From NCBI GenBank assembly GCA_002342685.1, contig DDQN01000094.1:37779-101778 (forward strand): 64,000 nt of DNA. The letters are read 5' to 3'. A program made the translations under genes and the position numbers. This DNA is from Vibrio sp. UBA2441 (lineage in GTDB: Bacteria; Pseudomonadota; Gammaproteobacteria; Enterobacterales; Vibrionaceae). The notes below the pieces were generated by a model, which saw only the letters and a list, made by a program, of their open reading frames with translations, searched no databases and was not told the origin of the DNA. Positions 25,743-35,506 of this stretch are shown in pieces. Position 1 is the first letter of the stretch. Every line of letters starts with the position of its first letter.

Positions 25743-27212
25743 TTACATCATTACAACATCAAATTGTTCTTGAATATATAACGGTTCTACCTGAATCCTA
25801 ACCTGCTTACCTATAAATACTTCAAGCTCAGCAAGAGCATGAGCCTCATCACCTTCTAGCGTTTCAACCACCGCTGGTGATGCATAAACGACAAAGTTAT
25901 CTGCATCATAAGCGCGATTAACCCGAGTTATCTCACGTAATACTTCGTAGCAAACCGTTTCGACCGTTTTCACAGAGCCACGACCTTCGCAAGTTGGGCA
26001 CTTAGAGCATAAAACGTGCTCAATACTTTCTCTGGTGCGTTTACGTGTCATTTCCACCAAACCAAGCTGAGTAAAACCATTTATATTCGTTTTTACACGA
26101 TCAATGGATAAAGCTTGATCCAAAGAAAAAAGAACTCTTTCTCTATGATCTTCGGACAACATATCGATAAAGTCGATAATTATTATACCGCCGAGATTTC
26201 TTAGCCTTAACTGACGAGCTATCGCCTGTGTCGCTTCGGTGTTGGTATTAAATATGGTTTCTTCTAAGTTTCTACGCCCAACAAAAGCGCCAGTATTAAT
26301 ATCAACGGTTGTCATCGCTTCTGTCTGATCGATGATCAAATATCCACCAGACTTCAATTCCACTTTTCGATCTAAAGAACGTTGTATTTCATTCTCAGCA
26401 TCAAACATGTCAAATATCGGCTTGTCACCTTCGTAAAGATCAAGTTTTTCAGTCAACTCTGGTACAAACTCAGAGGTAAACTCTTTCAATGTCTCAAATA
26501 CCAAACGCGAATCGACCTGAATCCTAGTCAGCTCTGTACCAACAAAATCTCTTAGAATACGCTGAGCCAGACCAAGCTCCCCATATAATGTAGAGCGTGT
26601 TTTGTACTTAGCGCGTCGTTCACCCACTTTTTTCCAGAGACGTTTTAAGAACATAGCATCCTGTGATAATTCTTTGTCATCAGCACCTTCAGCCGCGGTG
26701 CGAATAATAAAGCCGCCATCTTCATCACAATACTTTGAAACTGTGCGTTTCAATCGTTCTCGCTCTTCTTCACTTTCAATTCGTTGAGATACACCGACAT
26801 GACTAGCCCCTGGCATAAAGACTAAATATCTGGAAGGTAGAGTAATATCCGTGGTTAATCGAGCCCCTTTTGTCCCTAAAGGATCTTTTACCACCTGTAC
26901 AACAATATCTTGTCCCTGACGAACCAGTTCAGAAATATCACGAACCTGAAACTGCTGTTTTTCATTTTCAGCGACACATTCTGTATGAGGAACAATATCG
27001 GAGGCGTGCAAAAATGCAGCCTTTTCTAAGCCTATATCAACGAAAGCAGCTTGCATTCCCGGCAATACGCGGGATACACGGCCTTTATAAATATTACCTA
27101 CAATTCCACGACGAGCTTCACGCTCAATATGAACTTCTTGAAGAACGCCACCTTCAATCATCGCAACGCGAGTTTCACTAGGCGTAACATTAATTAATAA
27201 TTCTGCACCCAT
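25743..27212 (-). CDS. rng: Ribonuclease G
   Basis: RNase G matures the 5' end of 16S rRNA and degrades some mRNAs. The 489-residue protein has an S1 RNA-binding domain (about 38-118), the RNase E/G catalytic core with metal-binding D304 (TVDINTG) and D347 (IIIIDFID), numbers identical to E. coli RNase G, and the zinc-link cysteines C405 and C408 (CPTC). It lacks the long C-terminal scaffold of RNase E, which separates the two. It lies between maf and yhdP as in E. coli. Confidence 0.97.
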   Translation of the reverse strand: MGAELLINVTPSETRVAMIEGGVLQEVHIEREARRGIVGNIYKGRVSRVLPGMQAAFVDIGLEKAAFLHASDIVPHTECVAENEKQQFQVRDISELVRQGQDIVVQVVKDPLGTKGARLTTDITLPSRYLVFMPGASHVGVSQRIESEEERERLKRTVSKYCDEDGGFIIRTAAEGADDKELSQDAMFLKRLWKKVGERRAKYKTRSTLYGELGLAQRILRDFVGTELTRIQVDSRLVFETLKEFTSEFVPELTEKLDLYEGDKPIFDMFDAENEIQRSLDRKVELKSGGYLIIDQTEAMTTVDINTGAFVGRRNLEETIFNTNTEATQAIARQLRLRNLGGIIIIDFIDMLSEDHRERVLFSLDQALSIDRVKTNINGFTQLGLVEMTRKRTRESIEHVLCSKCPTCEGRGSVKTVETVCYEVLREITRVNRAYDADNFVVYASPAVVETLEGDEAHALAELEVFIGKQVRIQVEPLYIQEQFDVVMM

Positions 27213-27230
27213 GAGAGCACCTCATTAAGC

Positions 27231-27797
27231 TTATAAAAAATCTTTCAGAAGCCGATCGGTTTCAAACAGAGGCAGGCCCACTACTGCGTAGTAGCTTCCT
27301 TCGATGCGAGAGACAAAACGTCCTCCAATCCCCTGAATTCCATAACTGCCAGCTTTATCGCACGGTTCGCCGGTTTGCCAATACTGACTTATTTCTTCAT
27401 TATTCAGCGGCTTAAACCATACGTCTGTTGTAACTACTTCTGAAGCCTGCTTATCCTGATTAACCACTGTAACAGCGGTCAATACTTGATGTTTATTTCC
27501 GGACAACGCCAAAAGCATGCGGCGAGCATCTTCAAAATTCTTAGGTTTTTCTAATACATGATTATCCAATACCACGACGGTATCGGAGCCAATGACTACA
27601 GCACCGTTTTCTGCCATTGCAAGGCCTGCCAGTGCTTTCTGTTGAGACAACCGCAGCACGTAATCGTTCGGTTGTTCTCCAGCTTGACGAACTTCTTCTA
27701 CTTCTGGTTTAACAATAGTAAAAACGTACCCAAGTTGCTGCAAAAGCTCTTTTCTTCGGGGAGAGCCCGACGCTAAAAAAATCGATGTTGTACTCAT
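27231..27797 (-). CDS. Maf-family nucleoside triphosphate pyrophosphatase (YhdE type)
   Basis: Maf proteins hydrolyse non-canonical or excess nucleoside triphosphates; the YhdE branch acts on dTTP and UTP. The 188-residue sequence begins FLASGSPRRKELLQQLG (phosphate-binding SGSPRR motif) and keeps VIGSDTVVVLD, LEKPKNFEDARRML, KAGSYGIQG and the closing YAVVGLPL. The KAGSYGIQG wording is that of YhdE rather than YceF. It lies 18 bases before rng in the same direction. Often called maf or yhdE. Confidence 0.93.
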   Translation of the reverse strand: MSTTSIFLASGSPRRKELLQQLGYVFTIVKPEVEEVRQAGEQPNDYVLRLSQQKALAGLAMAENGAVVIGSDTVVVLDNHVLEKPKNFEDARRMLLALSGNKHQVLTAVTVVNQDKQASEVVTTDVWFKPLNNEEISQYWQTGEPCDKAGSYGIQGIGGRFVSRIEGSYYAVVGLPLFETDRLLKDFL

Positions 27798-27820
27798 AGT
27801 TTCTTATTTAATTGTACGTT

Positions 27821-27872
27821 ATTGATTATCGGATTACGGGTGAACCGGTCTCCGGTCTCCGATTATCGCGAA
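27821..27872. repeat. Intergenic repeat element between maf and mreD
   Basis: GATTATCGGATTACGGG is followed by tandem CCGGTCT units and ends in CCGATTATCG. TTATCGGATTAC (27826-27837) is the exact reverse complement of GTAATCCGATAA at 19517-19528, placing this piece in the same repeat family. It fills nearly the whole 76-base gap. Confidence 0.65.
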
Positions 27873-27873
27873 C

Positions 27874-28362
27874 CTAGCGTATATGCCAATGACGACGAAC
27901 TCGTCTTAATAACAGAAATAACCAGGGCCACAAGATACAGTTTACTAAACCAGACCATAGAGACATGGTATTAAACGTTACATCTTGTATCAGGAACTCT
28001 CCTGAAAATTCCATAAACTTGGCCAGTACAGTCAATGCTGCGATAAACATGGCTTGTTGCCACAAAGCCATATTTCTAATTACTAGGAAGTTTGCTGCGA
28101 CAAGATAGATGGTAATGGACATAACTATTCCACGGATACCTAATGTGGAACCTAGCAATAAGTCCCAGATAAGCCCTAGAATTAATGCTGTACCCACATT
28201 GATCCTATGCGGTAAAGCTAAGACCCAATAACAAGCAACCAATACCAGCCACGATGGACGAAACAGCTCCATTCCTCCAGGCCAAGGTATGGTTTGCAGG
28301 ATAAGTGCGATTAAAAAGGTTGCCCAAATAACAATCTTCCCGCGAAAAACACTATTCCCCAC
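27874..28362 (-). CDS. mreD: Rod shape-determining protein MreD
   Basis: MreD is an inner-membrane part of the elongation machinery that places cell-wall synthesis along the cell body. The 162-residue protein has about five to six hydrophobic helices and the family segment WDLLLGSTLGIRG near residue 67-79. It overlaps mreC by 11 bases at its start. The protein is poorly conserved in sequence, but operon position after mreBC makes the call firm. Confidence 0.94.
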   Translation of the reverse strand: MGNSVFRGKIVIWATFLIALILQTIPWPGGMELFRPSWLVLVACYWVLALPHRINVGTALILGLIWDLLLGSTLGIRGIVMSITIYLVAANFLVIRNMALWQQAMFIAALTVLAKFMEFSGEFLIQDVTFNTMSLWSGLVNCILWPWLFLLLRRVRRHWHIR

Positions 28363-29242
28363 CAGCGTCTCCCATTTGTTCTTCTATATCGCCTACAGAA
28401 GACTTAACTTCTTGCTGACGATCCTCGTTGGGCCATATCAATAACAGATATCGCAAGCGATCAAATTCAACAACTGGATCTGCTTTAATTTGAGCAAATT
28501 GTCGACTATTGTCATTGTCTACTTCGGAGATATAAGCAACAGGGTAACCCTCAGGATAGAGACCACCTAAACCAGATGTCACCAGTAAATCTCCTTTTTG
28601 AATATCAGTGCTTAAGGAGATATGTTCCAGATAAATATTAGCCAAATCCCCATTGCCCGATGCAATGACCCTAATATCATTTCGAACCACCTGAACAGGA
28701 ATAGAGTTATTTGCATCCACCAGCAACAAAACGCGAGCATTATTTGCAGCGACGAAAGTAACCTGCCCTACAATACCTTTCTCATTTATCACTGGCTGAC
28801 CAACATAAACACCATCAGTTAATCCTTTATCGATAACCACCTGATGCCGATACGGAGAAGAATCTACTGCCATTACCTCTGTAACCACTTTTCTCTCATC
28901 CCTCACGAATGGAGAGCCTAGTAGTTTACGAAGTCTCTGGTTCTCTTCTTTATATTGATTGAGTAAACCAACTTCACTTTTTAAAAAGAGAATTTCTCTT
29001 TTCAGTGAAACGTTACCATCAATCAACTGTTGTCTGGAGTTAAATCGTTCGTATAGTCCGTCGAACATGGACCTGGGTAAATTTGCTGCATATTGAATTG
29101 GCGCTACCACACTGTTAAGTATGTAGCGAACACCTGAGAAAGCATCAAGACGACTATCAGCCAGCATAAGGCTGGCTGATATGGATAGCGCTATAAACAA
29201 GCGTAATTGCAGAGAAGGACCTCTGCCAAAAATAGGTTTCAT
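28352..29242 (-). CDS. mreC: Rod shape-determining protein MreC
   Basis: MreC is a bitopic protein whose periplasmic domain activates the RodA-PBP2 synthase. Of 296 residues, about 11-28 are the membrane helix and 65-105 are a coiled coil (LKSEVGLLNQYKEENQRLRKLL, shown by feature, heptad leucines). A double beta-barrel domain follows, with the VYVGQPVINEKGIVGQV strand, and the C-terminus is acidic. It starts 33 bases after mreB. Confidence 0.95.
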   Translation of the reverse strand: MKPIFGRGPSLQLRLFIALSISASLMLADSRLDAFSGVRYILNSVVAPIQYAANLPRSMFDGLYERFNSRQQLIDGNVSLKREILFLKSEVGLLNQYKEENQRLRKLLGSPFVRDERKVVTEVMAVDSSPYRHQVVIDKGLTDGVYVGQPVINEKGIVGQVTFVAANNARVLLLVDANNSIPVQVVRNDIRVIASGNGDLANIYLEHISLSTDIQKGDLLVTSGLGGLYPEGYPVAYISEVDNDNSRQFAQIKADPVVEFDRLRYLLLIWPNEDRQQEVKSSVGDIEEQMGDAGGE

Positions 29243-29275
29243 TCCTATCCACCTAGGTTCTGTGGATAACTGGAA

Positions 29276-30319
29276 TTACTCGTCACTGAAAAGATCGCCA
29301 CCATGCATGTCGATCATTTCCAGAGCTTTACCGCCACCACGGGCAACACAAGTTAAAGGATCTTCAGCAATAACGACCGGGATACCTGTTTCTTCCATCA
29401 GTAAACGATCGATATCTTTTAATAATGCACCGCCGCCCGTTAGCACCATGCCATTCTCTGAGATATCAGCGGCTAGTTCAGGTGGACATTGCTCCAAAGC
29501 AACCATTACAGCCGAAACAATACCCGTTAGTGGTTCTTGTAACGCTTCTAAGATCTCATTGGAGTTTAGTGTAAAGCTACGAGGCACACCTTCTGCAAGG
29601 TTACGACCACGCACTTCAATTTCATTAACATTATCACCAGGGTAAGCTGAACCAATGACATGCTTAATTTTTTCAGCGGTTGCTTCACCGATTAAGCTAC
29701 CGTAATTTCGACGTACATAGTTGATAATAGCTTCATCAAAGCGGTCACCACCAATACGAACAGAAGAAGAGTACACTACGTCATTCAACGAAATAACCGC
29801 AACTTCCGTGGTGCCACCACCAATATCGATAACCATAGAACCCGTTGGTTCTGATACACGAAGCCCAGCACCAATCGCTGCCGCCATTGGCTCATCAATC
29901 AGATAAACCTCACGAGCACCTGCACCATGAGCCGACTCTTTAATTGCACGACGTTCAACTTGTGTAGAACCGCAAGGCACACAAACTAGCACTCGTGGGC
30001 TTGGTTTTAAGAAGCTGTTGTCATGCACTTGCTTAATAAAGTGCTGAAGCATTTTTTCAGTTACATAGAAGTCAGCAATTACGCCATCTTTCATTGGTCG
30101 AATCGCCGAAATAGATCCCGGAGTACGGCCTAACATCTGCTTTGCTTCATGACCTACTGCAGCAACACTCTTCGCGCTTCCCGCACGTTTTTGACTGATT
30201 GCAACAACAGAAGGCTCGTCCAGAACAATTCCTTGTCCTTTTACATAAATTAGGGTGTTTGCGGTACCTAAATCAATTGATAGGTCATTTGAAAACATAC
30301 CACGAAGTTTCTTAAACAT
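29276..30319 (-). CDS. mreB: Rod shape-determining protein MreB (actin homologue)
   Basis: MreB polymerises into membrane-attached filaments that guide the elongasome and set rod shape. The 347-residue protein has the actin/Hsp70 nucleotide-binding motifs: DLGTANT near 17-23, IDIGGGTTEVAVI near 164-176 and the LTGGGALL adenosine motif near 293-300. An amphipathic N-terminus (MFKKLRGMF) attaches it to the membrane. It leads mreBCD and follows mshQ with a 149-base gap that should hold its promoter. Confidence 0.98.
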   Translation of the reverse strand: MFKKLRGMFSNDLSIDLGTANTLIYVKGQGIVLDEPSVVAISQKRAGSAKSVAAVGHEAKQMLGRTPGSISAIRPMKDGVIADFYVTEKMLQHFIKQVHDNSFLKPSPRVLVCVPCGSTQVERRAIKESAHGAGAREVYLIDEPMAAAIGAGLRVSEPTGSMVIDIGGGTTEVAVISLNDVVYSSSVRIGGDRFDEAIINYVRRNYGSLIGEATAEKIKHVIGSAYPGDNVNEIEVRGRNLAEGVPRSFTLNSNEILEALQEPLTGIVSAVMVALEQCPPELAADISENGMVLTGGGALLKDIDRLLMEETGIPVVIAEDPLTCVARGGGKALEMIDMHGGDLFSDE

Positions 30320-30468
30320 ACTCTTCGCTCATCGGATAATATTAGAAGACAAAATTGCACTAAATGTACCAATGCATTGCCATTACAGCAAGGCATAGAC
30401 GCATAAACATGGGCTTAATCTCTCTTTTTCTTACAATCTACTGACCTAATAGGATTTTTATACCTGTT

Positions 30469-33186
30469 TTACTGACCAGTAAGTCGATTCTCACCTCTAA
30501 AGATGACCCGATCGTTTCCACGATAGATACCAAAAGTCAGTACGGCCGAAGGATCTTCATCGCCAGTATTTCGCCAGTTATACCTCAGCCAAGGCTGATC
30601 AACAGAGGTTCCTGCACTAAAACAATCATCAGAATCCACCCCGTCAGGAATCACGCTTTGCTGACGAAGCCATAATCGAACCTGCTCCCGGCCCTCAGAA
30701 TGTGTCGCCACCAGCGAGTTAAATAAGCCATCGGTAACCTTTGAATCGCTGCTGTCTGAAATACTGACTGCAGCATCAGAACTACCGGCATCATTTCTCC
30801 ATACCTGCTCTCGACAATAATAGCCTACATTGAAGCCACTGGCACTGTCATCGATATTTAACTCAAAGGCAGAGCCGTTCCAGTACTCTACTTTTAGCGG
30901 AACGGATATTACTGTATCCTGATTGCCGCCCACGTCACTTAATGACATCCGGCCATAGCGAAATTCAGGTTGGTCATCAAACATGGCAGCAATATTACTC
31001 ACGTATTCAGACAATTCACTACCAAAATCCAGCGAACTAAGATCAACACCATCCACTTTGTCAGTCACCAGCAAACCAAACTTAGCTTTAATCTGCGTTG
31101 ATTCACCAAAAGGCCCATCGATTACTGTTGTATAATTTGTTTGCAGTTCATCCTGACGTTTTATTAGTTCAAAATCAGTAGTAACAACATTGAGCTGGCC
31201 GCTGGAGTTATCCCAATCGCTCCCTTGCCAGAGATAAGTCTCACCATTTTTTATTCTCTGATTGCTGCCTGAGTCTATGGCTTCCCACGCATCATCAGTG
31301 CCAGTTTGGGCCATTGCAAGATAATCAATAGTAACAATGAGCTCGTCAGAAAACAGGCCATAATTGGTGGTTACAATCGGTTGTTCCAGACCGAGCTCAT
31401 CCCATGTAGTACGTGAACTTTCCGCCTGAACAGTAAACTGATGCGTAAAGGGCTGGCTCATATAAGCAAAGCCATCATGCCCTTGAGCGTAGTCCCAAAT
31501 CTCTTTTTCACTATCAATGCTATCCAGAACAGACAAATGATCCGGATAAAAGCGCCCAATATTTCGATATCCGGTATTGATGGTCATTCCTAAATAATCA
31601 GTAATGCCAATGTCAGCGGTAACCTTTAAGCTGCCCACTTCATTCCAGTACATATCTGCAAAATCATAATTACTGCCATCATCAGTTTTTTGATAGTGAT
31701 ACTTAGTTTCTCCTACGGGGTTTCCATCACTATCAATACTGACCAAACCTGAACCGGTTCCTAAGTTTCCGGTGTAAGGAGTGGACAATGTGCCTTTGAG
31801 ATACACGATGGCAGCGGGAGCGTCATTGAGGAAGAAGTTTTCCGTCACCTGAGCAGAGCAATAATTAGTAACATTAATCTCGCCAGTCACTGCCGCCCCT
31901 AGCTGATAAATGATCGGTTTTACGCTAAGGCTGAAGGTTTCCCCGGCGGCTTTAAAACCATCACCCGTCATCGATGTCCCGTCCATGTCATCACCGTCTG
32001 GGGCACATATGGCGAATGTCCATGGTCTGACATTAACGTTCACTATGCCTTCTAGGCCATTCCAATCGTCATCATCGATATCTTCACAATCAAACCCGCT
32101 GGGGCAAGAAAATCCAGGGTCAGCCAGCTTAAAGCTAATAACACCAGATTCATCATAATTGACGCTGCCGCTGGCACTCCCGTCAGAAAAGCTAAAATCA
32201 AAGCTAGAATCAGAATCGGGATTATCATTAACGAACAAGTCACCTTGCGTAGCCCCTTGAGTCAATGTCGGGGTCTCTAAAGTCATATCCGAAAATGATA
32301 ACGATTTAGTACCACTATAATCTGGAACAACCGCAGGGCTACCAGCCTTACAGGCCTGTACAGTTACGTTTAATGTAGTATCTCTATTGGCTATTGCATT
32401 AAGGGAGGGAATGTCGAACTTATAAGGTGCCACATATAGCTCACTGCTATCAGACTCTCCATTATCAAGTGCGCCAGAAATTGTAAACTGCCCATATTCA
32501 CTGCTATTTACAGCCAGAATAAGCTCACCGTCCACCGTGGTATAGTCTGAGCCGCTCATGCCTCCTTTTACAACACTTGCACTTAATTCATCGGGTAGAG
32601 CAACCGTGATTGTCTCGCTATAGTCAGTTACTATGCTGCCCGTCTCACTATTACGGACTGTGAAGGTAAATTGAGGCACATCACAAAGCAATGCGACTTC
32701 CTTAATGGGCTCTATGCTCAGTATGTTCGTATCGACTGGTGGTTCGGTTACAGGGATAGAGTCGTCACAATGAGTGATAACAATAGAACTATCGCTGGAG
32801 GATAAAATTAATTTCCCGGGTTTAAAATCATAGCTCGCCGTAAGTTTTGCGGATCCCCAATCTGTAGTGCCGGAGACTTTACGATAGTAATTAATAACAT
32901 CGCCGTCTGATGAATCATAGGTAATCAATGCGTCGTACTGGATAGCGGTAGAACTATAAAGAAATGAGTCGACGAGTAATGCCTCCGAACCAGAGAGAGT
33001 AGAAAAAAGAAGTACGTCTGGCGCCTTACCTGTCTGATCTATCGTTAAGTCTTGCTGTGTTTCTTGTGCAGTAATCGTAAATAACGCATGCAAATCATTT
33101 TGCCCATGTATATTGCTGCATGACGATCCCACCGCCCAACTGAAGGACGAAAACAACAATAGACAGAAAGCCAAAAGAGTACGCAT
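30469..33186 (-). CDS. mshQ: MSHA biogenesis protein MshQ
   Basis: The last gene of the MSHA cluster, coding for a large secreted protein of uncertain role, possibly a pilus-associated or tip adhesin. It has a signal peptide (about 1-18, cleaved after SWAV or nearby) and 905 residues of beta-rich, acidic, Ser/Asp-rich repeats of the DUF6701 type, with few Lys. Several cysteine pairs (for example in SFSCPSGFDCEDID and VGYYCREQVW) suggest disulfides. From memory MshQ is over 1000 residues in V. cholerae, so this copy is on the short side. It starts one base after mshP. Function is inferred from position. Confidence 0.88.
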   Translation of the reverse strand: MRTLLAFCLLLFSSFSWAVGSSCSNIHGQNDLHALFTITAQETQQDLTIDQTGKAPDVLLFSTLSGSEALLVDSFLYSSTAIQYDALITYDSSDGDVINYYRKVSGTTDWGSAKLTASYDFKPGKLILSSSDSSIVITHCDDSIPVTEPPVDTNILSIEPIKEVALLCDVPQFTFTVRNSETGSIVTDYSETITVALPDELSASVVKGGMSGSDYTTVDGELILAVNSSEYGQFTISGALDNGESDSSELYVAPYKFDIPSLNAIANRDTTLNVTVQACKAGSPAVVPDYSGTKSLSFSDMTLETPTLTQGATQGDLFVNDNPDSDSSFDFSFSDGSASGSVNYDESGVISFKLADPGFSCPSGFDCEDIDDDDWNGLEGIVNVNVRPWTFAICAPDGDDMDGTSMTGDGFKAAGETFSLSVKPIIYQLGAAVTGEINVTNYCSAQVTENFFLNDAPAAIVYLKGTLSTPYTGNLGTGSGLVSIDSDGNPVGETKYHYQKTDDGSNYDFADMYWNEVGSLKVTADIGITDYLGMTINTGYRNIGRFYPDHLSVLDSIDSEKEIWDYAQGHDGFAYMSQPFTHQFTVQAESSRTTWDELGLEQPIVTTNYGLFSDELIVTIDYLAMAQTGTDDAWEAIDSGSNQRIKNGETYLWQGSDWDNSSGQLNVVTTDFELIKRQDELQTNYTTVIDGPFGESTQIKAKFGLLVTDKVDGVDLSSLDFGSELSEYVSNIAAMFDDQPEFRYGRMSLSDVGGNQDTVISVPLKVEYWNGSAFELNIDDSASGFNVGYYCREQVWRNDAGSSDAAVSISDSSDSKVTDGLFNSLVATHSEGREQVRLWLRQQSVIPDGVDSDDCFSAGTSVDQPWLRYNWRNTGDEDPSAVLTFGIYRGNDRVIFRGENRLTGQ

Positions 33187-33187
33187 A

Positions 33188-33643
33188 TTAATTTCCTACC
33201 GCCTTAACCCAAACTTCTTGTGCTCGCTGAACCTGATAAATAGTCCCTGAACTACAGATAGCACTGGATGTTACCTGATAGTATTTTAGTTCATCCGGCA
33301 GCGAGCTCGAGGGTTTGATACACTGAATGGTTGGGGAGTTACAGGGAAGGCCATCAGCAATATCTGCCGCCGCCGTTGCTGCGCTGTTATTTACCGTATC
33401 ACAGTGAGTTTCTAATTCAGTCAAACTACCGCTGCCACCAATAGGGTACAGGGTAGCTAATGCCCACTCATTACTGGAGTGAGCGACGAACCATGCCTGA
33501 GTACCCAACACTTCCCGGGTGAGCGTATCTTGATTCGACCAATTAATTCGGCTTAAATTTACGGCAAGCAGCCCCATGACCACAATCACAAAGACCGCGA
33601 CAATAATCATATTCCCTTGCTGTGTTTTTCTTCTACGGAACAT
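33188..33643 (-). CDS. mshP: MSHA biogenesis protein MshP
   Basis: A 151-residue pilin-like accessory protein. It has a basic leader (MFRRRKTQQG), then a hydrophobic helix (about 11-30) as in type IV pilins, but without the FTLVE box: the processed end would begin NMIIVAVF, closer to PilX/MshP-type minor components. Four or more cysteines lie in the C-terminal half. It overlaps mshO by 11 bases and is followed at once by mshQ, consistent with translational coupling. Confidence 0.88.
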   Translation of the reverse strand: MFRRRKTQQGNMIIVAVFVIVVMGLLAVNLSRINWSNQDTLTREVLGTQAWFVAHSSNEWALATLYPIGGSGSLTELETHCDTVNNSAATAAADIADGLPCNSPTIQCIKPSSSLPDELKYYQVTSSAICSSGTIYQVQRAQEVWVKAVGN

Positions 33644-34379
33644 TTAACACCTGCACATCATGCTTATAAAAACTCTGCTCATCCTGATTGGTAAACAGAA
33701 AATCTAAATGGATTAAGCCACCTCGTTGCAACGTTGCCGGTAAATAGCTAAAGCTGCTCTGAGCTAAGTCTAAGCCTTCTCCCACATTGACGCCATTTCG
33801 GGTAATCAATCCGGCGCTGGTGATGCAGTAAGACACCTGACCGTTATAGGTATAATGCCGCTTAGCGACCGAATGGCTGGAAAAAACATCCGAAACCGTA
33901 TAAGTATATACGCCGCTGCCGGGTTCGGACTCCACACAACTGCTATCGCTACTGCTTAGACATCCAGCAAGTGAAACTGAATGGCTGTCAGAGGTAAGAT
34001 CACTAATTTGGCTTGGGTTGGTCACCAAGCGGTCACTAGCCGAATCAGTCAAACGACTGCCCTGATTATCGACAATAAATTCGAGGTGACGATTTTGCTC
34101 ATCCAGACGATAAAAGCCGGCATTTTTTATCGGATAAAAGTTAAGACACTTGCTGGTTGTATTGGTTACCACGGCAAAGCTATTGGGCACCGCATGACGA
34201 ATTTCTCGTGATAACTTTTCTATCACAAAACGAGCCTGATTTTGTATCTTCTGACGGTCAACACTGTCGACGTAACCCTTAGTTCCCAACTCAAGAAAAC
34301 CTGCCAACCCTAGAAATACAATACCCATAACCACAATAGTCATGACCATTTCTACCAGCGTGAAACCTTTGCTTTTCAT
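33633..34379 (-). CDS. mshO: MSHA minor prepilin MshO
   Basis: A 248-residue minor pilin. The prepilin leader MKSKG is followed by FTLVEM, the classic cleavage and N-methylation site for the prepilin peptidase, and a hydrophobic helix. The C-terminal globular part has cysteines that may form disulfides. The ATG overlaps the mshD stop (TGATG). It resembles PilW/GspJ-type tip pilins, which initiate pilus assembly. Confidence 0.91.
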   Translation of the reverse strand: MKSKGFTLVEMVMTIVVMGIVFLGLAGFLELGTKGYVDSVDRQKIQNQARFVIEKLSREIRHAVPNSFAVVTNTTSKCLNFYPIKNAGFYRLDEQNRHLEFIVDNQGSRLTDSASDRLVTNPSQISDLTSDSHSVSLAGCLSSSDSSCVESEPGSGVYTYTVSDVFSSHSVAKRHYTYNGQVSYCITSAGLITRNGVNVGEGLDLAQSSFSYLPATLQRGGLIHLDFLFTNQDEQSFYKHDVQVLNVP

Positions 34380-34936
34380 CAGTAGTTCCCTCGCACAGCT
34401 GAGAATGAATATTCTCCATAGCGCCCGGCAGTAATAGTCACACTCACTTTTTTAAACTGTGTGTTTCCTGCAATAGAGTCATAAACCACATTCACATTTG
34501 CAGCAAAATTGGGATATTCACTACTGATATTGTTGCCAAAAATATCATTCAGGCTGCCAGTCACATCGCTGCAATATGCCTCGCTTGCGCTATTGGTTGT
34601 CCAGCAACCGATATAATCATCCACATCGTTAAAACTGTCAGGTGTTGATTCGCCACTGTCAGGACCAAAGTCGGATTGCGTGGTGCAGGATGTGCTCAGC
34701 TCTCCACAACGTATGATACCGCCATCCGAGTCACTGTTTTCATCATAACCACGGGCAAGAACTTCCGTTAGCAAGCTTTGGCCTAATGCCGCTGCGCGCA
34801 CTTCATAATGCGGTCGTGCTGAATCTTGCACCTGAGGAAAAAGAAACGAGGTCAGTGAAATCATAGCAACCGCCATTATCACAATAGCCACAATCATTTC
34901 TATAAGAGAAAAGCCCTTAGCGACTCTAACAAGCAT
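34379..34936 (-). CDS. mshD: MSHA minor prepilin MshD
   Basis: A 185-residue minor pilin. The start is placed at the ATG at 34936, which gives the short basic leader MLVRVAKG before FSLIEM and has AGGGGTA 6 bases upstream; an ATG 30 bases further upstream would give an over-long leader. The gene overlaps mshC by 11 bases. Cysteines in the body probably form a disulfide-linked loop. It matches the PilV/GspI group of minor pilins in size and order. Confidence 0.9.
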   Translation of the reverse strand: MLVRVAKGFSLIEMIVAIVIMAVAMISLTSFLFPQVQDSARPHYEVRAAALGQSLLTEVLARGYDENSDSDGGIIRCGELSTSCTTQSDFGPDSGESTPDSFNDVDDYIGCWTTNSASEAYCSDVTGSLNDIFGNNISSEYPNFAANVNVVYDSIAGNTQFKKVSVTITAGRYGEYSFSAVRGNY

Positions 34937-35402
34937 AAATGTACCCCTGGCTATTAATACAAACACCTAAGGTTTCTGTTGTACTGGAGAGGTCAACTTT
35001 AAACTCGGCAGGGCAGGTACCTGTGGCACAACTGGGATTACCCAACAGGTCAAAATTCACCGTCATCGTCTGGGCAAAACTAAGTTCATCTGGCAGCACT
35101 AATTTGTTGCTTCTTGAATCTCCGCTAGCAGTACAGCTTGATACCGAGCCTAAACAGCTGCTGGTGACACGTAGTTGATAATCGGATGAGAGGGTTGCTG
35201 TACTATCGATATTGGACTGCATTCGACTTAATTGGATCTGACGAATGATGGAAATGGCTTGTTCTTGAGCGGCATAAGCGGAGAAGCTGCTTGCCCCCAT
35301 GTAACGGCTTGCGGCATAAACAGAAACGATGCTAAGCACAATAATCACCACCACTAACTCGACCAGAGTAAATCCGCTTTGATCATTATTGGCTGACAGC
35401 AT
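34926..35402 (-). CDS. mshC: MSHA minor prepilin MshC
   Basis: A 158-residue minor pilin of the GspH/FimT type. The leader MLSANNDQSG precedes FTLVELVVVI; cleavage after Gly is expected. Two cysteine pairs are seen (near CLGSVSSC and at the C-terminal CINSQGYIYAC). It follows mshA after a 139-base gap that holds a strong palindromic terminator, so it is likely expressed at lower level than mshA. Confidence 0.9.
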   Translation of the reverse strand: MLSANNDQSGFTLVELVVVIIVLSIVSVYAASRYMGASSFSAYAAQEQAISIIRQIQLSRMQSNIDSTATLSSDYQLRVTSSCLGSVSSCTASGDSRSNKLVLPDELSFAQTMTVNFDLLGNPSCATGTCPAEFKVDLSSTTETLGVCINSQGYIYAC

Positions 35403-35506
35403 GAAACCTATACCCGAAAAAGACTAAGTAGTTAGAGTATATAGGAATTCTGAAAAGATACGGAATTTGCAGGGTGAAATTTGCAGTGTGGTAAAAGAAA
35501 GGAATT

